From Arthrobacter sp. ISL-28 (lineage in GTDB: Bacteria > Actinomycetota > Actinomycetes > Actinomycetales > Micrococcaceae), in NCBI RefSeq assembly GCF_018613875.1, contig NZ_JAGGPJ010000006.1:133081-197080 (forward strand): DNA of 64,000 bases, read 5' to 3'. The notes under the pieces were generated by a model that saw nothing but the letters and a program-made list of their open reading frames with translations, did not search any database and was not told the origin of the DNA. Shown piece by piece: positions 1 through 8,624 of this stretch; the stretch's first letter is position 1; each line of letters starts with the position of its first letter. The position numbers and the translations under genes are program-made.

Positions 1-16
1 GTAATCATGCTTACTA
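1..16. promoter_or_regulatory. GTAAGCATGCTTAC-like inverted repeat (copy 1)
   Basis: The first 16 bases read GTAATCATGCTTACTA, an inverted repeat of GTAA and TTAC around CATG with one mismatch. It lies about 60 bases upstream of the first gene. Related elements occur before the genes at 26969, 31917 and 62087. It could be a shared operator or promoter element; no regulator is identified. Confidence 0.4.
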
Positions 17-73
17 TTTTACAGCGAGTAACGCCGGTTGTGATCAGCAACCCACCTTCTTTGAGAGAGAGCG

Positions 74-1051
74 ATGATGACAGAGAACCCATGGCAGCAG
101 GACGGGAGTTACCCTGAAACGGCCGCCCCCCAGTACTCGGACGCTCAAAACCCGGCAGCGCAAAACATGTTCGGCGTTGAGGAGCCGGCCACGTCCAAGG
201 GGGAGACCGCCAAGGAAGAGTCAGCGGACGTTGCCCGTCAGGCGACCGATTCCGCACGTGCCGTGGCAACAACGGCAAAAACCGAGGCCGCCAACGTCGC
301 TGCCGAGGCGAAGTCGAGCGCCCGGGATCTCCTGTACCAAGCCAAATCCGAGCTGACCGACCAAGCCGTGAGCCAGCAGCAAAAGGCGGCCTCGGGCCTC
401 CGGGCCCTCTCCGATGAACTGCATTCCATGGCGCTGACGTCGGATCAGCCTGGCATTGCCTCCGACCTGGTCCGGCAGGCCGCCGAACGCTCCTCTGCGG
501 CGGCCACGTGGCTTGACGGCAGAGATCCAGGCTCACTGCTGGATGAGGTAAAGTCCTTCGCCAGGCAGCGTCCGGGAACTTTTCTCCTGCTCGCCGCAGG
601 TGCGGGTGTCCTGGCCGGAAGGCTTGCCCGTGGGCTGGGCGCCGGAGCGCCCGATGTTCCCGGCCATGCCGCCAACTACGGATTCCCGAGCTGGCCGGCG
701 GAGACTCGTCGACTCTCGACTGCCGCCGCCGCGGCCGGTAGCGCCGTGCCGCCGCCGGCGGATCTCCCGAGTCCCGACGCCGCTTCCGCGAGCTTCGTCC
801 CGGCGCCCGGTACCGCTGTCCCCCAACCACCGGTGCATCTTCCTGGCCCCGATGCCACCACTGCCGGACTGCCGGGGACGGCTGAGTCCGTTGCCGGACC
901 CCAGACCCCCAACCCCTTGGACTCCCCACAGCTGACCGAGAATCCACAGTCAAGAACGCAGATTGCGGATGATCCCCTTGCGGGCAAACAGCTTGCCGAC
1001 GATCCCATGGGCAGCGACCCGCGCACGCACGATCGAACCGACCGCCGTTAG
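74..1051 (+). CDS. membrane-anchored low-complexity protein of unknown function
   Basis: Function not recognised. The 325-residue protein starts with a hydrophilic region and an Ala/Glu/Lys/Gln-rich part (about residues 45-165) that looks helical. One hydrophobic segment follows at about 168-184, then a Pro/Ala/Asp-rich disordered tail of about 130 residues. This layout suggests a single-pass membrane protein. A purine-rich GAGAGAG lies just upstream of the tandem ATGATG, so the start could be either ATG (74 or 77). The YihY gene follows on the same strand after about 140 bases. An inverted repeat at the window edge lies upstream. The reading frame is convincing; the role is unknown. Confidence 0.7.
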   Translation: MMTENPWQQDGSYPETAAPQYSDAQNPAAQNMFGVEEPATSKGETAKEESADVARQATDSARAVATTAKTEAANVAAEAKSSARDLLYQAKSELTDQAVSQQQKAASGLRALSDELHSMALTSDQPGIASDLVRQAAERSSAAATWLDGRDPGSLLDEVKSFARQRPGTFLLLAAGAGVLAGRLARGLGAGAPDVPGHAANYGFPSWPAETRRLSTAAAAAGSAVPPPADLPSPDAASASFVPAPGTAVPQPPVHLPGPDATTAGLPGTAESVAGPQTPNPLDSPQLTENPQSRTQIADDPLAGKQLADDPMGSDPRTHDRTDRR

Positions 1052-1191
1052 GCCAAACGAAACGATGCGTGCCGTTCCGAAGAACACCGAGGCCCAGGAT
1101 AACGTCCGCCAACCTTGCTCCAGTTGATTGCGTGCCGGCAGCACCCCAAACAGGATCCTGCTGGCCTGCACGTGCCGAAAGGATGGTCCCC

Positions 1192-2319
1192 ATGGCCACG
1201 AATGAAGCCCCTGATACCAGCACGGCCAAGGCGTCCACAGCGCCCGCCCCGGACGATGAACGGAAACCTGACAGCCCCACGGATTTGTCCAAGCCGTCCT
1301 GGAAGTACATTGCCAAAAAGGCGCTCCGCGAATTCAGCAGGGACCAGTGCCCCGACCTCGCCGCCGGCCTCACCTACTATGCCGTCCTTTCGATGTTCCC
1401 GGCGTTGCTCGCCTTGGTTTCGCTCCTGGGAATCTTTGGCCAGGCGGAAAAAACCACCGGAGCCCTTCTGGAGATCGTGCAGGGCATCGCACCCGGCACC
1501 GCCATGGATGCTGTCCGCGGACCCATCGAGGAACTAACCAGTTCCCCGGCGGCCGGCTTCACCCTGGTCATCGGTCTCGCGACAGCTCTTTGGTCCGCTT
1601 CCGGCTATGTGAACGGGTTCGGGCGGGCCATGAACAGGGTTTACGAAATCGACGAAGGCCGCGGTTTCGTCAAGCTCCGGGGAACCATGCTCGGCGTCAC
1701 GCTGCTGTCCGTAATCATTGTTGCGCTGCTCGCCGTAATGCTGGTGGTCAGCGGACCGGTGGCCGAAGCCGTAGGCGGCGTTCTCCGACTCGGTGGCTTG
1801 TTCCTTACGGTCTGGACCATAGCAAAATGGCCGGTCATCGTCTTGCTGGTGATTGTGGTCATCGCGATCCTCTATTACGCCACCCCCAACGTCAGGCAGC
1901 CCAAGATCCGCTGGATGAGCGTCGGCTCGTTCATTGCTTTGATGGTCTTCGTGCTGGCGTCACTGGGGTTTGCCTTCTACGTGGCCAACTTCGGCAACTA
2001 CAACAAGACCTACGGGGCAATCGGCGGCGTGATCGTCATGCTCCTGTGGCTCTGGATCCTGAATATGTCCCTGCTGTTTGGCGCCGAGATCGACGCCGAG
2101 ATGGAACGCGGGCGCCAGCTCCAGGCGGGTATCGAAGCCGAGGAGACCATCCAACTGCCGCCTCGTGACACAAAGAAGAGCGACAAAATCCAGGCTCAGG
2201 AAGAGGAAGAAGTCCGGCACGGGCGCGAACTCCGTGAGCAGCACGCCAATCAGCAGAACGGCCATGACGGCATGGATGACGACGGCCGGCGGGGGGCAAG
2301 CCGGCGCGACGGCAAATAA
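1192..2319 (+). CDS. YihY/virulence factor BrkB family membrane protein
   Basis: Polytopic inner-membrane protein of the YihY/BrkB family, whose biochemical role is unsettled (it was once misassigned as ribonuclease BN). After a hydrophilic N-terminus of about 40 residues comes the family start, DQCPDLAAGLTYYAVLSMFP, then five to six membrane segments. Family features include the stretch ending in LWSASGYVNGFGRAMNRVY and the NFGNYNKTYGAIGG loop. The C-terminal tail of about 60 residues is charged (Glu/Lys/Arg/Gln) and cytosolic-looking. The frame is open back to 1069, but ATG 1192 has GAAAGGA eight bases upstream and gives normal family length (375 aa), so it was chosen. The gene ends before a strong terminator. 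Confidence 0.88.
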   Translation: MATNEAPDTSTAKASTAPAPDDERKPDSPTDLSKPSWKYIAKKALREFSRDQCPDLAAGLTYYAVLSMFPALLALVSLLGIFGQAEKTTGALLEIVQGIAPGTAMDAVRGPIEELTSSPAAGFTLVIGLATALWSASGYVNGFGRAMNRVYEIDEGRGFVKLRGTMLGVTLLSVIIVALLAVMLVVSGPVAEAVGGVLRLGGLFLTVWTIAKWPVIVLLVIVVIAILYYATPNVRQPKIRWMSVGSFIALMVFVLASLGFAFYVANFGNYNKTYGAIGGVIVMLLWLWILNMSLLFGAEIDAEMERGRQLQAGIEAEETIQLPPRDTKKSDKIQAQEEEEVRHGRELREQHANQQNGHDGMDDDGRRGASRRDGK

Positions 2320-2361
2320 TGCGCTGACGGACCAACACCCACGAACTGTGCGCCAATAAAG

Positions 2362-2404
2362 CAACAGAGCGGGGAGCGGCCGCCGGCCGCTCCCCGCTCT
2401 GTTG
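2362..2404. terminator. bidirectional hairpin terminator between convergent genes
   Basis: A perfect 19-bp inverted repeat (2362-2380 with 2386-2404) with a 5-base loop lies between the end of the YihY gene (+) and the end of the acyl-CoA dehydrogenase-like gene (-). There is no long U tract, as is common in high-GC actinobacteria, but the position and stem strength fit a two-way terminator. Confidence 0.8.
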
Positions 2405-2461
2405 GCTTTCAGCCAGCCGCATCCTCCCAAGCTGACCCGCCGCTGTCCCCGTGCCATTACG

Positions 2462-3721
2462 TCACCAGGTATGCTCCCCCTTCAGTGTGAGTGCGCCGAG
2501 CTGGGCGTCATCCCGCGCCGCACGGTGCTCGCGGACGTAAAGCGAAAGGTCCGCGGTGCACTTGCCGTACCGTTCGTCGAAGGCCAGCGGCCCGGGCCCC
2601 AGATTCCTGCCGACCAGGAGCTGGACGCGGTCGACGGCGGCAGCAACTGTCCCGCGGACGCGGAGCGCCTCGCTCCACGCACCGGCGCCCGGCCCACTTC
2701 CGGTTTCTGCCCCCGCCTCCGCTGAAGGCTTCCCTGGATCAGAGGGGCCAGCGTCAGGCTTCCCTGCTTCAGGCGGACGAGAAGGTTCAGGAGGCTGCCG
2801 GTCATCAGGGGCGGGCCTGGCGTTGCCCAGCACACCGCTGTCGATCTGTTCTGCGGCTCGGGCGAGGTACTGGATGGTGGAGGTGAGGATCCGGTCCACT
2901 TCCCCGAGGCTGGCAAGGGCCACCTGATCGGGCGCCCGCTGGGACTGCGCCCGCCTCATCAGGGCCGCCTTGAAATACCGGCCCACAGCAATTGCACCCC
3001 CCAGCCAGCAGGCCGCCACCCCGATGCCGCCCCAGGCGTAACCGGGGCGTTGAAAATACCAGCCCTCGTCGCCAAGCTGCATGCCGGGCACGCGGTCGAA
3101 ATGGACCGTCCCGCTGGGAATTTCCCTCAAACCCCGGCTGGTCCATTCGGGGTCCGTGCACGTCACACCGGCATCCCTGAGGTCAACGGCAAAGGCGCCC
3201 CGACCTCCATTGGATGTATGGGCGGTGACGACAGCGTGGTCCACGAATTGCGCCAGGGAGCACCAAGGCTTGGACCCCGTGAGCTGCGCCTGGCCGCCCG
3301 CGGTGGAGGTCTGAGCAGGCTGATTTGCGCCGGAGCGATACTCAGCGTTCAGGCGGGTGCCAGGGCCTTCAGCGACGAAGACACCCCACGTGCCCGTGAA
3401 GGAGTCGCCTCTTCCTGCCTGAAAAAGGATGGCACCCGCGTCAAGATGAGGTTCAAGAACACGGCTTGCTGCCACGTCGATGGATGCAACAGAAGCCAGC
3501 AACTCCCAGAGGCGGGCCGTACCGCCGTCGCCCGGCTTTGGCGCAAACCGGCCTGCCTCATGGGCGGCCGCCAGGAGCGCCGGAACGTCTCCCACTGCCG
3601 CGGCGATTGACTCGAGGGTGGGATCAAGTTCTGCGAGCTGATCCGGCGTCGAGCTGATGCGGACCGCCTGCCAGCGGCGGTGCGACGGTTTCATGTTCCG
3701 CTCGCTGCTGCCCGGCGTCAT
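2462..3721 (-). CDS. acyl-CoA dehydrogenase-like flavoprotein
   Basis: Resembles the acyl-CoA dehydrogenase family of FAD enzymes that introduce a double bond next to an acyl-CoA carbonyl. The N-terminal third is helical. The middle part (about residues 100-230) has the beta-domain pattern, including LTGSKPWCSLAQFVDHAVV. The C-terminal half is helical but interrupted near residues 295-345 by a Pro/Gly/Ala-rich insertion not expected in the fold. The usual catalytic Glu was not confidently located, so activity and substrate are open. The start is uncertain: ATG 3721 overlaps the TGA of an upstream 51-codon ORF (TTGATG), TTG 3724 is adjacent, and ATG 3694 is possible. It is isolated from other fatty-acid genes. 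Confidence 0.68.
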   Translation of the reverse strand: MTPGSSERNMKPSHRRWQAVRISSTPDQLAELDPTLESIAAAVGDVPALLAAAHEAGRFAPKPGDGGTARLWELLASVASIDVAASRVLEPHLDAGAILFQAGRGDSFTGTWGVFVAEGPGTRLNAEYRSGANQPAQTSTAGGQAQLTGSKPWCSLAQFVDHAVVTAHTSNGGRGAFAVDLRDAGVTCTDPEWTSRGLREIPSGTVHFDRVPGMQLGDEGWYFQRPGYAWGGIGVAACWLGGAIAVGRYFKAALMRRAQSQRAPDQVALASLGEVDRILTSTIQYLARAAEQIDSGVLGNARPAPDDRQPPEPSRPPEAGKPDAGPSDPGKPSAEAGAETGSGPGAGAWSEALRVRGTVAAAVDRVQLLVGRNLGPGPLAFDERYGKCTADLSLYVREHRAARDDAQLGALTLKGEHTW

Positions 3722-3876
3722 CAACTGCCAAGTCTTCCGTGGCGGAAGTCACCGAGGCCGAGGCAGCCATGGTACCTACTAGGTTCCAGTGCGCCGGCTT
3801 CCCCTGCAGGTGGAGTTCGAGCAGGGTCAGGGAGGACCATCTGAAGGTTGCCTGCCAGAGTCTGGAACGCTTTCAT
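3721..3876 (-). CDS. small ORF coupled to the acyl-CoA dehydrogenase-like gene
   Basis: A 51-residue ORF (MKAFQTLAGNLQMVLPDP...) with no family recognised. Its start has one of the best ribosome sites in the window: GGAGGAAG followed by AA and ATG (3876). Its TGA overlaps the ATG of the next gene, which suggests translational coupling. The peptide is rich in Gly, Pro, Leu and Arg with no clear membrane helix. It may be a real small protein or a leader ORF. The signal peptidase gene ends 105 bases upstream on the same strand. Confidence 0.45.
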   Translation of the reverse strand: MKAFQTLAGNLQMVLPDPARTPPAGEAGALEPSRYHGCLGLGDFRHGRLGS

Positions 3877-3981
3877 TTCTTCCTCCGCTGCTATTGCCCG
3901 GTTCCGGCCCGGGGACGGCCGGCCACGATAAACCAAGCATACTGAGGTCCCCCGCACCGTGACCCTGGCTATTGCCGGGCC

Positions 3982-4584
3982 TTAACCTCCTGGCGGCCAC
4001 AGCACGGTGGCCCGCACGTTCTCCAGCGGGACGCTGCCGTAGATGCGCGAGTCGATGGAACCGGACCTGTTGTCGCCGAGGACGAAGACGTGGCCTTCAG
4101 GCACCGTGACAGGCCCGAAGTAGGTGCCATCAATGCGGCGGCCGTCGACTCCGGGCTCGAGCTGCGGCACACCGTCCACCATCAGCACAGAGTCCTCGAT
4201 CGCGACAGACTGGCCCCGGAAGGCGATGGCGCGTTTCAGCGCCGGGTGTCCGTCTTCCGGGCTGGTGAAGACCACAAGATCTCCGGCATGGACCCCGGCA
4301 AGGATCGGGCCCGGCTTGTACAGCAGGATGGTGCTTCCCGTGGGCACCGCGGGTTCCATGCTTTCGGAGTTGACCGTCATCGGCTCAAGGATCCACAATC
4401 GCGTGGCGAGCAAACCGGCGGCGAGCACCGCCGCCGTCGGGGTTTTCCTCCCCCAGAATCCCTGCCGGGAATTTCCGTCCGGGCTGCTATGCCGTGGGCC
4501 TGTCTTGCTGGCTAGCCGTCCCCTTCGGGACGTGCCGTCATGTACGGGCCGGCGAAGCCGAACCCGCCCTCCGGACACGGACAT
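3982..4584 (-). CDS. lepB: signal peptidase I
   Basis: Type I signal peptidase, which cleaves signal peptides from exported proteins at the outer face of the membrane. A cytosolic N-terminus of about 45 residues precedes one membrane anchor at about 47-66. The Ser/Lys dyad is visible: nucleophile Ser75 in NSESMEP and general base Lys117 in ALKRAIAF. The late family box LGDNRSGSIDSR is present near residue 175. ATG 4584 was chosen because AAGGAGG lies seven bases upstream; an open frame extends to 4701 without a better start. At 200 residues it is a normal actinobacterial length. Several predicted secreted proteins in the window could be its substrates. Confidence 0.9.
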   Translation of the reverse strand: MSVSGGRVRLRRPVHDGTSRRGRLASKTGPRHSSPDGNSRQGFWGRKTPTAAVLAAGLLATRLWILEPMTVNSESMEPAVPTGSTILLYKPGPILAGVHAGDLVVFTSPEDGHPALKRAIAFRGQSVAIEDSVLMVDGVPQLEPGVDGRRIDGTYFGPVTVPEGHVFVLGDNRSGSIDSRIYGSVPLENVRATVLWPPGG

Positions 4585-5114
4585 GGCTACGCCTCCTTCG
4601 ATCGGCTGCCCTGAGCATGGTCGGCTGTTCTTGGGAAAAACTGGCTGTAGGGGTCCTGCTGGTATACAGCCTCGGGAGCACCCCCACAATGGCCCCCTCA
4701 AATCGATGGCTTAACTTCTGGGGCCGGTGGGGTCACGGATACGAGGAGGCACCGAACACTGTTTGAGGGGATTGCGCCCCTGCCAGCCCGGGATTTCATA
4801 AGCAACGGGAGGCATTCTTTGAATGTCCGGAACCGGCGAGAGTGGCTGCTACCGGGTCAGGACAGGCCCCCGCCGGGTCCGGCGCCATATCCCCAGCGGC
4901 GCGGGCCCGGCGTCCTCTTGCAAGCGGTGTTTTTCCCGCTATTTCCAGCGCTAACCAACAGTAAATACCTTGGAAAACGGCGATATTTTCGCTTACTCCG
5001 ATCCGAGATTAATCCAAGGTCCCTGAGCAAATGTGGCGGTGGCTGGGAATCCAATTCCCCGCCTGGCCTTGAAGGTACTGGGGGCCACTAATCGAGTGTC
5101 CATAAGGAGTCACC
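4585..5114. other. 530-bp intergenic region between divergent genes
   Basis: This stretch separates the signal peptidase gene (-) from the FG-GAP protein gene (+) and should hold both promoters. A frame from TTG 4819 has a GGGAGG six bases upstream, but its peptide is Pro/Arg-rich and unlike a protein, so it is not called. No riboswitch or RNA gene was recognised. Confidence 0.4.
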
Positions 5115-7295
5115 ATGTTTTCCAAGTCCGTAGACCGGCCCGAGACGCGAGACGGAGCGCGCAGCTTCACAGCGTCCCGGCCAGCCCACCGTCAGCCGAC
5201 GACAACAACCTCCCGCCGTCTCGCCGCCGTTGTCGCCGGCGCCCTGCTGGCCGCTTCCCTGGCGCCGCTGGCTGCCGTTCCCGCGAGCGCCGAAACTGCC
5301 GGCGTCGGACCCATTGATGAGGCGAACGGTTTCCCCACCTGGTATTCAGACGGAACCGTCAAACTGCAGCTCTGCTACGAAGCAGGCATGGGCTGCCTCG
5401 CGGAACCGCCGAACCCGGACCAGCCTGCGTCCTACCCCGACAACTTCCCGGACGAGGCATTCTGGTTCGCCGCTGAGGCCTCCGGCGGCAACCTTGATCT
5501 CTATGAGGCCGCCCTCGAAGCAGCCCACGCCAATGAGGCCGTGATCGACGGCGATCAGCAGGGCTTCGCCAGGCTCCGGTTCCGGCTCAGCAACCTGGTA
5601 GCTGGCGAAAACTACACCATCCAGCACCCATATGGTTCCCACACCTTCGAGGCCGTCGACGAAGAAGGCGTGGGAGTGATCAACGAGACGATTGACGCCG
5701 GAGTCTGCACTCCGAGTCCAACCGTTCCCTGCGACTGGGCAGCAGTCGGCGCCGCGTTCCTCGGAGACTTCGGCAGCGGAACAACCGCCGCCTTCCTGCA
5801 CCAGACGAATGCCCCGGCAGGAGCCATTGGGGATATTAATGCTCCTGGCACAGTGACAGGTGCCCCTTCAGGCCTCAACGCCGTGGTCGTTACCGGGCCC
5901 GACGTCGGCGGCCCCGGCATCGACACTCTGACGGTAACCCAGTTCGCGGTCCAGGGCCTGATTGCAGAGGGCACCGACGGCGGACCTTCCACCCCTGATC
6001 TGGCAGCCGCCAGTGACAGCGGCCGCTCCAGCACGGACAACATCACGAACGTCACTGCGCCCACCCTGACCGGCACCCTTCCCGCTGGCACCGAGGGTCC
6101 CGTGGAGCTCATCGTCGACGGCGGCGCTCCGCTCGCCGCCACGGTAACGGGCTCGACATACTCGCTGAGGCTGGCATCGCTTGCCCAAGCCAGCCACACC
6201 GTGCAGGCGCGCGCGGGTGATCTGACGTCCGCCACGCTCAGGTTCACGGTGGACACCACGGCGCCCACCGTCGCCCTGACGACCCCGCTCCCGTCCACGC
6301 CCAGCCTGGACAACACTCCCACGCTGCACTTCGGAAGTGCTGACGCTCAGGCGCGGTTCGAATGCCAGCTGCTGCCGACGAACGCGACATGGGATGCCAC
6401 CTGCGCCTCGCCCAAGACGTGGGACGCACAGGCCAACGGCGCGCACATCTTCAACGTCCGCGCGACGGATACTGCCGGCAACGTCAGCACCACTGCGACC
6501 CGGACCCTGCACATCGGTCAGAGCGTGACAGCGGCGAAGGCCAAACTGCAGGATTTCAACTCCGACGGCAAGGCCGACGTGGTCTCCCGCGACTCCAGCG
6601 GACGGCTCTGGCTCTACCGGGGCAACGGCACCGGTGGCTTCATCGGAAAGTCCCTGGTCGGCAGCGGCTGGAACACCATGACGTCTATCGTGAGCCCGGG
6701 CGACTTCAGCGGTGACGGCAGGGCCGACATCGTAGCCCGCGACACCAGCGGACGGCTGTGGCTCTACCGCGGCAATGGCGCAGGCGGAGTCGGTGCAAAG
6801 ATCCAGATCGGCAACGGTTGGAACACCTTGAACGCCATCTTTGGCCCCGGCGATTTCAACAACGACGGCCGGATCGACCTGGCAGCCCGCAATGCCGCAG
6901 GGAACCTGTTCCTCTACTTCGGCAACGGTGGCGGCGGCTTCCTTGGCAACGCCCTGATCGGCAATGGCTGGGGCGGTATGAACAGCATCGTCGCTCCAGG
7001 CGACTTCAACGGTGACGGCAAGGCCGACCTCGTGGCCCGCGATGCGGCCGGAAACCTCTTCCTCTACCGCGGCGACGGAGGTGGCGCATTCCTCGGAAAG
7101 GTTCAGATCGGCAACGGATGGAACGCCATGAACAGCATCATGGCCCCCGGTGACTTCAACGGCGACCGCAAGGCCGACCTGATGGCCCGGGATTCCAGCG
7201 GACGGCTCTTCCTGTACCGCGGCAGCGGAACCGGAAGCTTCGTCGGAAACCTCCAGGTAGGAACCGGCTGGAACACGATGAACTCCATCAGTTAG
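5115..7295 (+). CDS. secreted FG-GAP/VCBS repeat protein
   Basis: Predicted exported protein. A basic N-terminus leads to a hydrophobic stretch at about residues 35-57 and an ASA signal-peptidase site near residue 60. The middle part contains Ig-like, cell-surface-type segments (VDTTAPTVALTTP; RATDTAGNVSTT). The C-terminal 250 residues are five repeats of about 50 residues starting DFNxDGxAD, the calcium-binding FG-GAP/VCBS pattern that forms beta-propeller-like blades in surface proteins. No enzymatic domain or sortase signal was seen, so adhesion or carbohydrate binding is only inference. ATG 5115 follows AAGGAG at good spacing. A strong terminator follows the stop. Confidence 0.8.
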   Translation: MFSKSVDRPETRDGARSFTASRPAHRQPTTTTSRRLAAVVAGALLAASLAPLAAVPASAETAGVGPIDEANGFPTWYSDGTVKLQLCYEAGMGCLAEPPNPDQPASYPDNFPDEAFWFAAEASGGNLDLYEAALEAAHANEAVIDGDQQGFARLRFRLSNLVAGENYTIQHPYGSHTFEAVDEEGVGVINETIDAGVCTPSPTVPCDWAAVGAAFLGDFGSGTTAAFLHQTNAPAGAIGDINAPGTVTGAPSGLNAVVVTGPDVGGPGIDTLTVTQFAVQGLIAEGTDGGPSTPDLAAASDSGRSSTDNITNVTAPTLTGTLPAGTEGPVELIVDGGAPLAATVTGSTYSLRLASLAQASHTVQARAGDLTSATLRFTVDTTAPTVALTTPLPSTPSLDNTPTLHFGSADAQARFECQLLPTNATWDATCASPKTWDAQANGAHIFNVRATDTAGNVSTTATRTLHIGQSVTAAKAKLQDFNSDGKADVVSRDSSGRLWLYRGNGTGGFIGKSLVGSGWNTMTSIVSPGDFSGDGRADIVARDTSGRLWLYRGNGAGGVGAKIQIGNGWNTLNAIFGPGDFNNDGRIDLAARNAAGNLFLYFGNGGGGFLGNALIGNGWGGMNSIVAPGDFNGDGKADLVARDAAGNLFLYRGDGGGAFLGKVQIGNGWNAMNSIMAPGDFNGDRKADLMARDSSGRLFLYRGSGTGSFVGNLQVGTGWNTMNSIS
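6552..7292 (+). repeat. five tandem 150-bp coding repeats (FG-GAP units)
   Basis: The 3' third of the secreted protein gene consists of five in-frame repeats of about 150 bp. Each encodes DFNxDGxADxxxRD, then LxLYRGNG and GNGWNxMNSI. The units are very similar in DNA and protein, so the array could expand or contract by recombination. Confidence 0.85.
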
Positions 7296-7323
7296 CGCAC
7301 CATAAGGCTTACAGCCTGACCAG

Positions 7324-7368
7324 CAAAAGCACCGCCCGCGTACACCCAGTACGCGGGCAGTGCTTTTG
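7324..7368. terminator. hairpin terminator after the FG-GAP protein gene
   Basis: A 20-bp stem (7324-7343 with 7349-7368, one G-T pair) with a 5-base loop starts with CAAAAGCACC and ends with a TGCTTTTG arm. A second copy of GGTGCTTTTGCTGG just downstream could pair alternatively with the upstream CCAGCAAAAGCACC. It lies between convergent genes. Confidence 0.8.
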
Positions 7369-7431
7369 GCGGGGCGGTGCTTTTGGTGCTTTTGCTGGGG
7401 CATTCAGCCGGTGGCTCCAGCAGCCCTGGCC

Positions 7432-8109
7432 CTAGAGAACAACGGCCAGGGCGAAGCCGTCCCAGCCCTTGGAGCCCACCGTCTGGATGACTGTGGCGTC
7501 GAGCCGGCTGTCCTCCCCCATCAGCTTCAGGGCATTGAGGATCCCCGGCGCATTAACCTCGTCCATTGAAGGGTCCAGTACCGAGCCCTCCCACACCGCG
7601 TTGTCCATCACGATGGTGGTTCCCGGCCTGCCGAGACGGACCGCCCAGTCCAGGTAATGGGCATCGTTCTCCTTGTCCGCATCGATGAAGACGAAGTCGA
7701 AGGCGTCGGCTCCCTCCGCCTCGAGCGCGGCCAGCGTGTCGAGTGCGGCTCCGACCCGGATCTCCACCTTGTGGCCGAGCCCTGCCGCGTCCACGTTCGC
7801 CCGCGCGACGTCCGCGTGTTTGGCGAGGTACTCGCACGTCACCAGCCACCCGTCGTCGGGAAGCGCCTGGGCCATCCAGATCGTGCTGAAGCCGGCCAGG
7901 GTGCCGATCTCCAGCACGCGGCGGGCTCCGGAACTCTTGACAAGCAGTTTCAGCAGCTTGCCGGCGTTCGGGGTCACCTCAATCGGCGGCAGGCCGGCGT
8001 CGGCAGCGGATTGCACCGCGCGCTGCAGCGCGCCGTCGGGACGGACGACGACGTCGGACAGGAATTCCTCTACGGCCACCCACTCGGGTCGGGTCTTGTG
8101 TTCAAACAT
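7432..8109 (-). CDS. SAM-dependent O-methyltransferase, catechol type
   Basis: A class I methyltransferase of the small O-methyltransferase family (PF01596) that moves a methyl group from S-adenosylmethionine to a hydroxyl of a small acceptor. Motif I is VLEIGTLAGFSTIWMA (about residues 65-80). The acidic residue contacting SAM is in VTCEYLAKHADVA. The metal-binding and catalytic stretch DFVFIDADKEND lies near residues 138-149, followed by VMDNAVWEG. Length (225 aa) is typical. The acceptor cannot be deduced. No Shine-Dalgarno sequence is seen; GAGACT sits six bases before ATG, a weak match to the leaderless arrangement found elsewhere in the window. Confidence 0.86.
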   Translation of the reverse strand: MFEHKTRPEWVAVEEFLSDVVVRPDGALQRAVQSAADAGLPPIEVTPNAGKLLKLLVKSSGARRVLEIGTLAGFSTIWMAQALPDDGWLVTCEYLAKHADVARANVDAAGLGHKVEIRVGAALDTLAALEAEGADAFDFVFIDADKENDAHYLDWAVRLGRPGTTIVMDNAVWEGSVLDPSMDEVNAPGILNALKLMGEDSRLDATVIQTVGSKGWDGFALAVVL

Positions 8110-8181
8110 GGCCCCAGTCTCCCAGCAACGGAACGTCCGGGATAGGGCCCGGTGGTTACCCTCCGGACCAGCCCGGACGTC

Positions 8182-8514
8182 TCAGGACTGCCCGGTGATC
8201 GCGTTCTCCAGGCGATCCACCTTGGCTGTAAGTTCGCCGGAGAAGCCAGGCCGGATATCGGCTTTGATCACCAGTGAAACCCTGCTGCCGTATTTCCCCA
8301 CTTCCTCGGCAGCGCGTTTAACTACATCGAATACCTCATCCCATTCACCCTCAATCGTGGTGAACATGGAGTCCGTCTGGTTGGGCAGCCCGGATTCGCG
8401 GACGATCCTGACGGCGGCAGCAACTGCATCTTGGACAGACGCGTCACCTCCCGCCTTGGCGTAGGCCGGATCGGCGGGAACTCCGGACGGGGCAACTGAA
8501 AATGCAAGCAACAT
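8182..8514 (-). CDS. thiamine-binding family protein (UPF0045/MTH1187 type)
   Basis: A small ferredoxin-like-fold protein of the UPF0045/DUF77 family; members bind thiamine or related molecules. The 110-residue product begins MLLAFSVAPSG and carries the family pattern SGLPNQTDSMFTTIEGEWDEVFDVVKRAAEEVG. This includes the conserved central stretch MFTTIEGEWDEV. The frame is open to 8604, but ATG 8514 gives the family N-terminus. No Shine-Dalgarno sequence is present; CAGACT lies six bases before the ATG. It is divergent from the TetR gene, which may control it; that is inference from position only. Confidence 0.8.
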   Translation of the reverse strand: MLLAFSVAPSGVPADPAYAKAGGDASVQDAVAAAVRIVRESGLPNQTDSMFTTIEGEWDEVFDVVKRAAEEVGKYGSRVSLVIKADIRPGFSGELTAKVDRLENAITGQS

Positions 8515-8612
8515 GGGTTTAGTCTGGCATGCCGCTAAAGTGGCCGGCGGGGTGTCCCTCGTCATATTTGGCGCTACCACTCGGTAACGAAGTCGGCGGG
8601 ACACCGCGTTGC

Positions 8613-8618
8613 TAACCT
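8613..8618 (+). promoter_or_regulatory. -10 box of a likely leaderless promoter for the tetR-type gene
   Basis: TAACCT lies exactly six bases before ATG 8625, and no Shine-Dalgarno sequence is present. This spacing puts transcription start at the A of the start codon. The same arrangement recurs at five other genes in the window. Confidence 0.5.
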
Positions 8619-8624
8619 TTTGCT

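Noticed and set aside
4819..5091. Frame from TTG with GGGAGG six bases upstream
   Set aside because: The encoded peptide is Pro/Arg/Gly-rich with no protein-like pattern, and it lies in a promoter region; kept out despite the good spacing.
5868..7403. Long open frame on the minus strand opposite the FG-GAP protein gene
   Set aside because: High GC keeps antisense frames open; it lacks a ribosome site, and the + strand frame has a signal peptide and clear repeats.
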